DNA of 5,208 nt from Acidobacteriaceae bacterium. Its GTDB lineage: Bacteria; Acidobacteriota; Terriglobia; Terriglobales; Acidobacteriaceae. A program made the translations under genes and the position numbers. The stretch is taken from contig PMWR01000166.1 in the NCBI GenBank assembly GCA_003166055.1, forward strand, positions 875-6,082, given 5' to 3'. The notes under the pieces were generated by a model. That model had not been told where the DNA came from and ran no database searches. It was given only the letters and a program-made list of their open reading frames with translations. Below, one piece after another: positions 1 through 5,208 of the stretch (positions within the stretch are counted from its first letter, which is position 1; each line of letters opens with the position of its first letter).

Positions 1-1394
1 AACGCCTTGCCAATCAGTTGCGACCCGTCGGGCAGGGTAGCAATCGTTCCCTGGTGGCTGACTGAAGGCGTAGTCACCACGCTTAAATGATGAGCCGTGG
101 CGGTTTTCTCCAGGCCGTTCTTCGTGGCCTCCGCGGTCAGCGCCTTCGCATAGTTGTCTTCGGCATCCGCCGTTTTCTGGCGAATCAGCGTTGCCTGGAT
201 GGTGGGCAGCACTTCGTTCAACGCCTGCGCGTGCGCTGTCTGGCGCTCCTCCACCTGCACAATGTGATAGCCAAACTGGCTCTTCACAATCTTGATGTCG
301 CCGATCTTCTGCGTGAAGATGGCGCTGTCGAACTCCGGCACCATGCGGCCCTTCTGCGAAAAGCCCAGTTCGCCGCCCGAGTCCTTGCTGCCCGGGTCGT
401 CGGAGTACTTCTTGGCCAGGTCGGCCCAGTTGCCGCCGGCCTGAAGCTGCTTGAGAATTCCCTCCGCCTTGGCCTTGGCCGCCGCATCGGTCTTGGCGTC
501 GGCGTTCGCATCCACCTTGATGAGAATGTGCCGCGACCGCGCCTGCTCCGGCACCGAGTATTCCGACTGGTGCGCGTTAAAGTACTGCTGAATCTCCTGC
601 TGGCTCGGTTGCTGCACGCCCCCAGGTATCTGGTCGGGCGTAAACGCAAAGTAAGTGATCTTGCGCTCCTCCGGCACCGCCGAGGCGTAGCGCGCGGCGT
701 TCTTCTTGAAGAAATCCTCCAATTGGTTATCCGGCGGGTTGATCCCCTTGCGCAGATCGTCCGAGGAAATCACCGCATAATCGAACTTGATCTTGATGTT
801 GTCTTTGCGATAGGAGTCCGTGACTTCCTTGTCGCTCACCGTGACCCCGGCCGTGATCAGCGCCTGCAAGCGCCGGAGAATGATGTCGTGTCGGACATCG
901 TCTTCAAAATCATTGACCGAGAGATTGAAGCGGGAGGCGATCAGGGATGCGTACTGTTCGGGACCGATGAATACGCCGTTGGGATACAAAACCTGGCCGG
1001 CCTGCCCGGTCTGCAGATACTTGCGAACATCGTCTTCAGTGGCGTTGATGCCCAGCCGCCTGGCCTCAACCAGCAGAACCTGCTGTTGCACCAGTTGCTG
1101 GCCGACCCGCTGCTCGAAGAGATTGAGGATCATCGGGCTATCGGGGTAGCGCTGCTGCTGCAACTGCTGGCGCGCCAACTGTTCCACGCGCTGCTGCGTT
1201 ACCGGCTCGCCTGAAGCTGTGTAGCGGCTGTACCAGTGGGGGTAGACCACGGCATACGTATCGGTGGACGCAGCTCCCATGCCCGTCAGGCCTGGAATCA
1301 GGTACACCACCATGCCCACCGAGACGACGCCAATGATGACGACGAAGATTGCCTTGGTGATGCGGTTATCTTTTTGCTGCAGGAAGCGAATCAT
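1..1394 (-). CDS. Membrane-anchored SurA/PpiD-like peptidyl-prolyl cis-trans isomerase (partial, C-terminus off the left edge)
   Basis: This is the first 464 codons of a periplasmic folding chaperone that catalyses cis-trans isomerisation of prolyl bonds in exported proteins. The start at 1394 gives MIRFLQQKDNRITKAIF, a short charged N-terminus followed by one hydrophobic segment (about residues 15-37), the N-in signal-anchor layout of PpiD. Residues about 60-255 form a helical SurA-N-like chaperone region, unusually Gln-rich at 67-105. Residues about 283-385 are a parvulin (PPIC/rotamase) domain: RHILIKV with His289, GGELGF at 340-345 and FGYHIV with His377, the expected signature positions. 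I read every codon from 1394 to 3 with no stop or frameshift. PpiD proteins are about 620 residues long, so roughly a quarter is missing; whether that part holds a second rotamase domain cannot be seen. A weak GAAGG at 1409-1413 lies 14 bases before the start. The gene has its own upstream promoter candidate. The family call is firm; orthology to E. coli ppiD rather than surA or prsA is not, so no symbol is given. Confidence 0.93.
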   Translation of the reverse strand, partial: MIRFLQQKDNRITKAIFVVIIGVVSVGMVVYLIPGLTGMGAASTDTYAVVYPHWYSRYTASGEPVTQQRVEQLARQQLQQQRYPDSPMILNLFEQRVGQQLVQQQVLLVEARRLGINATEDDVRKYLQTGQAGQVLYPNGVFIGPEQYASLIASRFNLSVNDFEDDVRHDIILRRLQALITAGVTVSDKEVTDSYRKDNIKIKFDYAVISSDDLRKGINPPDNQLEDFFKKNAARYASAVPEERKITYFAFTPDQIPGGVQQPSQQEIQQYFNAHQSEYSVPEQARSRHILIKVDANADAKTDAAAKAKAEGILKQLQAGGNWADLAKKYSDDPGSKDSGGELGFSQKGRMVPEFDSAIFTQKIGDIKIVKSQFGYHIVQVEERQTAHAQALNEVLPTIQATLIRQKTADAEDNYAKALTAEATKNGLEKTATAHHLSVVTTPSVSHQGTIATLPDGSQLIGKA

Positions 1395-1441
1395 GAATGG
1401 ACTTGAACCTTCAACTCTCTACGCGCTGCCTACCCTTCACG

Positions 1442-1459
1442 GCCGGTCACCAGACCGGC
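1442..1459 (-). other. Perfect 7-bp hairpin in the isomerase leader
   Basis: GCCGGTC (1442-1448) and GACCGGC (1453-1459) are perfect inverted repeats around a 4-base loop. The hairpin lies inside the predicted 5' leader of the isomerase gene, about 48 bases upstream of its start. There is no T-tract after it on either strand, so it is not an intrinsic terminator. It could be an RNA stability or regulatory element, or a protein-binding dyad. Confidence 0.4.
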
Positions 1460-1532
1460 ACGGGATCGGTTGCGGGAATCTCCCACGGATGCGCAATTCT
1501 CGCGCAATTCTTGACTGACGCGATTCATTAGC

Positions 1533-1564
1533 ATTATAGACGAGCGAGAACGACGTGCGCCCAA
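1533..1564 (-). promoter_or_regulatory. Candidate sigma70-type promoter for the peptidyl-prolyl isomerase gene
   Basis: On the minus strand there is a perfect TATAAT at 1538-1533, followed by GCTAATG. The best -35 match is TTGGGC at 1564-1559, but the spacing of 20 bases is long, so the -35 is weak. Transcription would start near 1526 and leave a leader of about 130 bases before the ATG at 1394. The call rests mainly on the exact -10 hexamer and its location. Confidence 0.4.
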
Positions 1565-1699
1565 ACCTGCCTGCGTCCGACAGCGGGTGGGCGACCTCAA
1601 GGGCCAATTGTCGGTCATCGGGCCTTCCATGCTGTTTCTTATACGGACTCCACCGGTTGCCGAACCGCAAGCGACCTTGGCGAGAAGCAGAGAATTGTT

Positions 1700-1737
1700 G
1701 CGAGCCGATAGCGAGCGTTTGGCCCCACCGCAGGTGG
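1700..1737 (+). repeat. Direct repeat A, copy 1
   Basis: The 38-base unit reads as GCGAGCC, four variable bases, GCGAGCGT, four variable bases, then CCCCACCGCAGGTGG. A second copy with the same three conserved blocks starts 177 bases later at 1877. The 15-base end block contains an inverted pair CCACC / GGTGG around GCA. The three conserved blocks (30 bases) are identical between copies while the bases between them differ, which suggests a family of structured intergenic repeats rather than a recent simple duplication. Confidence 0.75.
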
Positions 1738-1739
1738 CC

Positions 1740-1784
1740 GTCCCGGAGGGACCGGGTGAGAATAGCCACGGGTAAAACCCGTGG
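1740..1784 (+). repeat. Hairpin module B, copy 1
   Basis: Two stem-loops lie back to back. GTCCC-GGA-GGGAC (1740-1752) has a 5-bp stem. CCACGGGT-AAA-ACCCGTGG (1766-1784) is a perfect 8-bp stem with a 3-base loop. They are joined by CGGGTGAGAATAG. The GTCC(C/T)GGAGGGAC core recurs at 1809-1821. From memory, this style of module (a GGAGGG hairpin, then GTGAGAATAGCC, then a variable hairpin) recurs between genes in acidobacterial genomes and is often misannotated as short hypothetical proteins. That link is recall, not a search result. Confidence 0.65.
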
Positions 1785-1806
1785 AAAGCAGCCAAGCGGA
1801 AGGTTC

Positions 1807-1859
1807 GCGTCCTGGAGGGACGCTGTGAAAGCACCTTGCGCCTTCTTTCTGGCGCGAGG
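1807..1859 (+). repeat. Hairpin module B, copy 2 (diverged)
   Basis: The core GTCCTGGAGGGAC (1809-1821) matches module B copy 1 at 12 of 13 bases. It sits in a stem GCGTCC / GGACGC (1807-1812 with 1818-1823). GTGA again follows shortly after the core, as in copy 1. A second hairpin then pairs CCTTGCGCC (1834-1842) with GGCGCGAGG (1851-1859), nine pairs including one G-T wobble, around an 8-base pyrimidine loop. The order core hairpin, GTGA linker, variable hairpin is the same as in copy 1. Confidence 0.6.
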
Positions 1860-1876
1860 CCCTCAACCAACCCCGT

Positions 1877-1913
1877 GCGAGCCTCCCGCGAGCGTCTACC
1901 CCACCGCAGGTGG
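1877..1913 (+). repeat. Direct repeat A, copy 2
   Basis: This 37-base copy has the same blocks as copy 1: GCGAGCC, GCGAGCGT and CCCCACCGCAGGTGG. The intervening bases are TCCC and CTA instead of GATA and TTGG. After this copy the sequence changes to TGGTTTGCCG and no module B follows, so the array ends here as a partial unit. Confidence 0.75.
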
Positions 1914-2220
1914 TGGTTTGCCGATAATTAAATGGAAAAGGCGCACAATTAAAACTGTGAAGAACAGAGCGCTGAATCCGCATGAACACGAACCCACTCA
2001 AACCGGGAAATTCTCCCCGAAAACAGGTACCCCCCCTACCCCCTTTCATGATCTCTATGAAAACAAAGCACTTAGTTGTTTTTCTTTTTTACACCCGAAG
2101 ATAACAAAGGAGTTACGTATACCCTCCCGTCGGAGAAACCGCCAGTTTGCACCATTCCTGGGGCTATTTCGTGTGTACTCCATCCAGTCCGACCGTCTTC
2201 TGCGCCGGGAATTCGGCCCC

Positions 2221-2263
2221 CAAAAACAACGCGGGCACCCCAGGAAACCAGGATGCCCGCGTT
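2221..2263 (-). terminator. Intrinsic terminator of the BON-domain gene
   Basis: AACGCGGGCA (2228-2237) pairs perfectly with TGCCCGCGTT (2254-2263), a 10-bp GC-rich stem with a 16-base loop. On the minus strand the stem is followed by GTTTTTGG. It starts 27 bases past the TGA at 2291-2293, the usual position for a rho-independent terminator. No T-tract follows in the plus direction, so it acts on the minus strand only. Confidence 0.85.
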
Positions 2264-2290
2264 CACTTCTTCACTGGTTCACTGCTCTTC

Positions 2291-3535
2291 TCACCGCCAG
2301 TAGTAATACCCACCGGCCATGTAGTACGGACGGTAGTAGACCGGAGGATAAGCATAATACGGTCCGGCCGCGGCGTAAGCGCCACCGCCATAGGGTCCAT
2401 AAGGGTAGTAGCCGCGCCGGTAGAGTGAAGGCCCACCACGATACAACCCCTGAGCCAACCGTGCCGCTTCCTGCGCACTCACCGGATTGACTGTGACCGG
2501 CGTCTTCAGATGGAAGGTGACCAGGGCTTCCGCAGGGATCCAGATACCCGGTCCCGAAGAAGCCGCGGAAGCCGCCGTGCCTGCGGCTACGCCCGCTCCC
2601 GCGCCGATGGCGCAACCCGCGCCCCGGCCCACCGCGCAACCGATAATGGTGCCGATGATTCCGCCGCTAATAGCACTGCCGACTGTCTGCCCGGCCTTAT
2701 TCGGTCCTCGCACTTTGAACTGGTCGGAATCCAGCGGGTAGCTCTGCCCGCCAAGGTCGAGTGAAGTAAGTTTCAGCACCAGCTCAGGGCTGCCACCCAG
2801 TGCGCCGGCCTTCTTGGTATCAACCACCACTCCATGCACAACAGCGCCACGCGGAATGGCCAGCACACCGCCTACAGCCACGTCCTGAATGACCGTGAAC
2901 TGAACGGGCTGTCCGTCCTGAGCCTTTTTAGTGCCCACGGCTTCGTTGGTCCGCAACTGCAACAGGGTTCCCTGGCCTATGGTCACAGGGCCTTTGGGCG
3001 TTTCATAGGCCGGTGCCGGCGGTGGTGGCGGAGCCTGGCCATATTGAGACTGGGGCGGTAGAGCAGGTGAATACTGAGGCCGCGCCGGGGGATACGGTCC
3101 CACCGGCTGATCCGGGCCTGCCGCGGATGGGGCATTGTCCGGCGGGGGCGCTCCTGCGTCGTCCGGCTGCATCTGCTGCGCATTCTGGTCGCCCGCTGCC
3201 GCATCCTGCGGATTGCCGACCGTCAGGTTGTTGTGCACCTTGGAAACGCCCGCCACATGGCCGGCGATCGATTCCGCCAGTTCGCTGGAGGCCGCGCTCG
3301 ACACCGTTCCCGACAGCGTAACCTCACCCTGGATGGTGGCTGCCGTGATCAGGTCGTTCTTCAGCGCCTTGGAGCCATCGAGAGCGTGTACGACGTCCAT
3401 TTCGATCTGCCCGTCGGTGCGCTGCCCGGCCGGCGGAGCCGAGTCCTGGGCCAACGCCGCTACGCCGCAAAACAAAACCACCGCGACCCATGTCAGGATC
3501 TGTGGGAAAACTCTCTTGAGCAATGGCCGATTCAT
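2291..3535 (-). CDS. Secreted BON-domain protein with glycine zipper and Tyr-rich C-terminus
   Basis: A 414-residue exported protein of unknown exact role. Residues 1-29 are a signal peptide (MNRPLLKR, a hydrophobic core, cleavage likely after ALA29). Residues about 42-107 resemble a BON domain, a small fold linked to phospholipid or envelope attachment: an IEMDVVHAL helix, then GEVTLSGTVSS, then a second helix and VHNNLTVG. Residues about 110-182 are a Pro/Gln/Ala-rich linker. Residues about 184-350 form a beta-rich domain (VTIGQGTLLQLRTNE, IPRGAVVHGVVVDTKKAG) interrupted by a glycine zipper with Gly every fourth residue from 291 to 319. Residues 363-414 hold 17 tyrosines. The frame extends upstream to 3679, but the start at 3535 is preferred because it has an AGAGGAG ribosome site and begins the signal peptide. 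An intrinsic terminator follows. It probably sits in the periplasm or outer membrane; function is not known. The domain calls are by eye. Confidence 0.9.
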   Translation of the reverse strand: MNRPLLKRVFPQILTWVAVVLFCGVAALAQDSAPPAGQRTDGQIEMDVVHALDGSKALKNDLITAATIQGEVTLSGTVSSAASSELAESIAGHVAGVSKVHNNLTVGNPQDAAAGDQNAQQMQPDDAGAPPPDNAPSAAGPDQPVGPYPPARPQYSPALPPQSQYGQAPPPPPAPAYETPKGPVTIGQGTLLQLRTNEAVGTKKAQDGQPVQFTVIQDVAVGGVLAIPRGAVVHGVVVDTKKAGALGGSPELVLKLTSLDLGGQSYPLDSDQFKVRGPNKAGQTVGSAISGGIIGTIIGCAVGRGAGCAIGAGAGVAAGTAASAASSGPGIWIPAEALVTFHLKTPVTVNPVSAQEAARLAQGLYRGGPSLYRRGYYPYGPYGGGAYAAAGPYYAYPPVYYRPYYMAGGYYYWR

Positions 3536-3551
3536 GTTGTTTGTCTCCTCT
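3536..3551 (-). promoter_or_regulatory. Ribosome binding site that fixes the start of the BON-domain gene
   Basis: On the minus strand AGAGGAG lies 9 bases before the ATG at 3535-3533, followed by ACAAACAAC. The alternative in-frame ATG at 3679 would add 48 residues ahead of the signal peptide and has no comparable site. This supports 3535 as the true start. Confidence 0.8.
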
Positions 3552-3556
3552 GCCTG

Positions 3557-3586
3557 AAAAACATCCTTCCAACGGCTATTGGATGT
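3557..3586 (-). other. Short hairpin with T-run just upstream of the BON gene start
   Basis: On the minus strand ACATCC (3586-3581) pairs with GGATGT (3566-3561), followed by TTTT (3560-3557). Inside, CCAA and TTGG can form a competing 4-bp stem. The T-run ends about 20 bases before the ATG. The stem is short and the loop is 14 bases, so this is a weak terminator at best. It could end readthrough from the upstream isomerase gene or act as an attenuator in the BON leader. Confidence 0.3.
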
Positions 3587-3794
3587 ATTAGAGCCTGGAA
3601 GGACGCTCGAAGCTTTTGCCTCCACCCAAACCGTTAGACGAGGTCCGGCGGAAGCCGTTATGGGTGAAAACCCCGCCACTGGGAAAAAGTTCCGCGGCCT
3701 GATAGCGAGTTTCTCCCAGGAAATAGGAGTTTCGGAGGCGATTCTGCGGCCAGGAACCTTGCCGGAAGCCTGTATACCTCACATCCCGCAGCCG

Positions 3795-4799
3795 TCATTG
3801 CGCGGATGCCGGCCAATTCGGCGTGATGCGAATCAAGTCCAGCCCGCCCGCGTCTTCCACCGTGAATGCCGGCGTGGCTGCCGGCACTCCCACAATTCCG
3901 CGCGCTGGCAGTTCGACGGGTTCAAACCCCGGCCCAACGATCCTGCCCGTGCCGGCCGCGGCAAACAGGTAGGCCAGCCCTGGTTCTGGCCGATCCATGT
4001 CAGCGAGACTGACGCTCGACCTGCTTCCATCCACTGGAATCCGTTCAACGCGAAAATACTCCACATCCAGCAGAATCGTTCGATCCCTGAGCGCCTTGGC
4101 CGGAACCTTACCGGCGCGCGTCACCAGCCGCGTCGCCTCAAGAGATTTTTCAATGTGCAGTTCGCGGCCACGTCCGTAGTCGTACATCCGGTAGGTCAGG
4201 TCGCAGTTTTGCTGTGTCTCCAGCAGAATCGATCCCGGCCAGATGGCGTGAACCGTCCCCGCATCCACAAAGATCATGTCCCCCACGGCCACATCGATCG
4301 CGTTCAGGCTCTGTTCGAGCGTGCCTGCCTGAATCTCTTCCCTGATCTGCTCCAGCGTCACGCCCGGCTTGAGCCCCGCTGCCACCTGGGCTCCGTCATC
4401 GGCCGCCAGCACATACCAGCATTCGGTTTTTCCGCGCGGCTGGCCGTACCTCTGCGCAAGCTTGTCGTCAGGATGAACCTGCACGCTCAGCTTTTCTTTT
4501 GCAAAAATGACCTTGATCAACAGCGGCGATCCGCTGGCCCCCGCGGCCCTTCCCAGCATTACTTCCGGCATCTCCGCGAACAGGCCGCCCAGCGTCTGCC
4601 CAGCGCACGGTCCGGTGGCCGCCAGGCATTCGTCCCCGGTGAGCCAGACCTCGCCCAGTGGCTCCGCTCCAGCAACTTTGTCATACCACGGACGAAGATC
4701 CTTGAAACCCCATACCCGGCCCACAAACTGAGGCTCGACCCGAAAAGGAGCCAATTCGGAAACTGTTGATCCAAGCGAAGACGACCCGGACGAATCCAT
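3795..4799 (-). CDS. manA: Mannose-6-phosphate isomerase, class I (zinc cupin)
   Basis: This 334-residue cytoplasmic enzyme interconverts mannose-6-phosphate and fructose-6-phosphate. It feeds GDP-mannose synthesis for surface polysaccharides and also allows mannose use. The family pattern is clear: PFRVEPQFVGRVWG near the N-terminus, GEVWLTGDE at 49-57, KLSVQVHPDD at 103-112, GKTECWYVL at 123-131, DAGTVHAI at 179-186 and TYRMYDYGR at 202-210. The expected zinc ligands are present as Gln107, His109, Glu126 and His184, and the conserved arginine is Arg204. The length fits the short Bacillus-type form (about 315 residues) rather than the roughly 390-residue E. coli form. The start at 4799 adds a Ser-rich run of about 15 residues before the conserved region. 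It is supported by AGGGG at about 8 bases and GAAGGA at about 14 bases upstream. No sugar-nucleotide partner gene is in the window, so the glycan role is inferred. Confidence 0.95.
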   Translation of the reverse strand: MDSSGSSSLGSTVSELAPFRVEPQFVGRVWGFKDLRPWYDKVAGAEPLGEVWLTGDECLAATGPCAGQTLGGLFAEMPEVMLGRAAGASGSPLLIKVIFAKEKLSVQVHPDDKLAQRYGQPRGKTECWYVLAADDGAQVAAGLKPGVTLEQIREEIQAGTLEQSLNAIDVAVGDMIFVDAGTVHAIWPGSILLETQQNCDLTYRMYDYGRGRELHIEKSLEATRLVTRAGKVPAKALRDRTILLDVEYFRVERIPVDGSRSSVSLADMDRPEPGLAYLFAAAGTGRIVGPGFEPVELPARGIVGVPAATPAFTVEDAGGLDLIRITPNWPASAQ

Positions 4800-4861
4800 G
4801 GAATCTGCCCCTATCCTTCAGAAAAAACACGCCGCCGGCCAACCCGCGACCGCATTTCCAC

Positions 4862-4890
4862 TTTACAGCCCTGCCCTCTCGCGCGGCCAA
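4862..4890 (-). promoter_or_regulatory. Candidate promoter of the mannose-6-phosphate isomerase gene
   Basis: On the minus strand TTGGCC (4890-4885) and TGTAAA (4867-4862) are separated by exactly 17 bases. Each hexamer matches 4 of 6 consensus positions. Transcription would begin near 4855, giving a leader of about 55 bases. A second -35-like TTGGAC lies farther upstream at 4921-4916 but has no well-spaced -10. Confidence 0.35.
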
Positions 4891-4976
4891 ACATAACCGC
4901 GCACCGAAATTGTCCGTCCAATGAAAAAACGGCGAAGACACATGCCCTAATTCTGCTCCGCACGGGTTTTACTCGG

Positions 4977-5006
4977 TACAATTGCCAAAATCGATGTCTC
5001 AGGAGG
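4977..5006 (+). promoter_or_regulatory. -10 element and strong ribosome binding site for the rightmost gene
   Basis: TACAAT (4977-4982) matches the -10 consensus at 5 of 6 bases, though no clear -35 is found 16-18 bases upstream. AGGAGG at 5001-5006 is a full-strength Shine-Dalgarno 10 bases before the ATG at 5017. An in-frame TTG at 5014 is only 7 bases from AGGAGG and is less likely as the start. Confidence 0.5.
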
Positions 5007-5016
5007 AATCAGGTTG

Positions 5017-5208
5017 ATGAAACGATTTGGATGGCTTCTCGTGCTCATGCTGGTAGCTTCCCCCGGATGGGCTGCCAAGAAGATTACCGTACAACAACTG
5101 AAAGACCTGCTGGCCTCAATGCTGGAAGCAAAGAAAACCGATGTCGACTTTGCCGCCACTCTCCAGAATGTGGAACTCACTGAGGAACTGACCCCGTCGG
5201 CAATGGAC
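5017..5208 (+). CDS. Unrecognised secreted protein (partial, N-terminal 64 residues)
   Basis: The first 64 codons of a gene that runs off the right edge in frame. Residues 1-20 form a standard signal peptide: MKRFGW, a short hydrophobic core (LLVLMLVA), then SPGWAA with likely cleavage after Ala19 or Ala20. The mature part begins KKITVQQLKDLLAS and continues with an amphipathic, Lys/Glu-rich pattern ending near ELTEELTPSAMD, suggesting a helical N-terminal region. A strong AGGAGG precedes the ATG. It is divergent from the mannose-6-phosphate isomerase gene, with 217 bases between the two starts. I have an impression of similar VQQL..LL sequences in acidobacterial secreted hypothetical proteins, but cannot name a family or function from this fragment. 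Confidence 0.85.
   Translation, partial: MKRFGWLLVLMLVASPGWAAKKITVQQLKDLLASMLEAKKTDVDFAATLQNVELTEELTPSAMD

Larger units (their letters stand above)
1541..2220. other. Long non-coding intergenic region containing a hairpin repeat array
   Basis: These 680 bases lie between the isomerase promoter and the terminator of the BON-domain gene. Open frames exist on both strands, but none has a plausible start signal, a family motif or a composition like the neighbouring genes. Positions 1700-1913 hold repeats, listed separately. Positions 1914-2220 are less GC-rich and carry homopolymer runs: C7-TA-C5 at 2030-2043 and a T-rich tract near 2078-2091. I see no gene, tRNA or mobile element in that part. 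An AAAGGAG at about 2105 is not followed by a usable start codon. Confidence 0.7.
3536..3794. other. Non-coding gap between the mannose-6-phosphate isomerase and BON-domain genes
   Basis: I see no convincing gene in these 259 bases. Just past the isomerase stop there is a nested inverted repeat, CTGCGG (3744-3749) with CCGCAG (3786-3791) enclosing CAGG / CCTG; it may end or protect the upstream transcript but lacks a T-tract. Nearer the BON gene is a short hairpin with a T-run, listed separately. A promoter for the BON gene should lie here. TAATAC on the minus strand near 3586-3591 is the nearest -10-like hexamer, but no good -35 accompanies it. Confidence 0.5.

Noticed and set aside
87..1214. 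A 375-codon plus-strand open frame
   Set aside because: It lies entirely antisense to the isomerase gene. Its Leu/Arg-rich translation is what a GC-rich gene gives in the opposite frame, and it has no motif.
1511..1540. Plus-strand promoter-like pair TTGACT and TATAGA
   Set aside because: The spacing is 18 and the -35 is good, but no gene follows on the plus strand for several kilobases. The minus-strand TATAAT overlaps it and fits an actual gene.
1700..1913. CRISPR array
   Set aside because: The direct repeats are imperfect, only two copies exist, spacing is 139 bases between them, and no cas gene is visible.
1430..2049. Minus-strand open frames over the repeat array (1430-1870, 1437-1769, 1639-2049)
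   Set aside because: Their translations are those of the repeat hairpins (for example FYPWLFSPGPSG and SHPVPPGRPP), and the frames overlap one another. They look like readings of structured repeats rather than proteins.
1555..2490. A 311-codon open frame on the plus strand
   Set aside because: It runs through the hairpin repeats and terminator, then about 200 bases antisense to the BON gene. It has no ribosome site, no recognisable domain and low-complexity basic composition.
3466..3469. Lipoprotein signal at Cys23 of the BON protein
   Set aside because: The residues before the cysteine are VLF. Phenylalanine at -1 does not fit the lipobox, and an ALA cleavage site for signal peptidase I follows at residues 27-29.
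3588..3782. A 64-codon minus-strand open frame in the gap between two genes
   Set aside because: It has no clear ribosome site, no signal peptide or motif, and overlaps the inverted repeats of that gap.
3579..4769. A 396-codon plus-strand open frame
   Set aside because: It is antisense to the well-supported mannose-6-phosphate isomerase gene and is rich in Arg, Pro and His without domain signatures.

Overview
The window most likely comes from an acidobacterium (Acidobacteriota, Terriglobia-like). This rests on the GC-rich coding sequence, a secreted BON / glycine-zipper / Tyr-rich protein of a type I associate with that phylum, and an intergenic array of short hairpin repeats built around GTCCCGGAGGGAC. 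The phylum call is inference from recalled family patterns, not a search.

Layout. Positions 1-1394 (minus) hold the first 464 codons of a membrane-anchored SurA/PpiD-type peptidyl-prolyl isomerase, which runs off the left edge. Positions 1395-2290 are a roughly 900-base non-coding stretch. In minus-strand order it contains an intrinsic terminator for the upstream gene (2221-2263), an unremarkable, less GC-rich spacer, a repeat array (1700-1913), a TATAAT-type promoter (about 1533-1564) and a long leader with a 7-bp hairpin (1442-1459). Positions 2291-3535 (minus) encode a 414-residue exported protein: signal peptide, BON domain, Pro-rich linker, beta-rich domain with an eight-step GxxxG ladder, and a Tyr-rich C-terminus. 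Positions 3536-3794 are a non-coding gap with two weak hairpins. Positions 3795-4799 (minus) encode a class I zinc mannose-6-phosphate isomerase. Positions 4800-5016 are a divergent promoter region. Positions 5017-5208 (plus) hold the first 64 codons of an unrecognised secreted protein that runs off the right edge.

Function. Three of the four genes encode exported or membrane-anchored proteins. The isomerase probably helps fold envelope proteins, and the BON protein is probably an envelope component. The mannose-6-phosphate isomerase is cytoplasmic and links fructose-6-phosphate to mannose sugar nucleotides used for surface glycans. The genes are separated by large gaps with their own signals, so they look like independent transcription units rather than an operon. 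I see no defence system, integrase, transposase, CRISPR array, tRNA or rRNA. The least explained items are the repeat array and the architecture of the BON / glycine-zipper protein.
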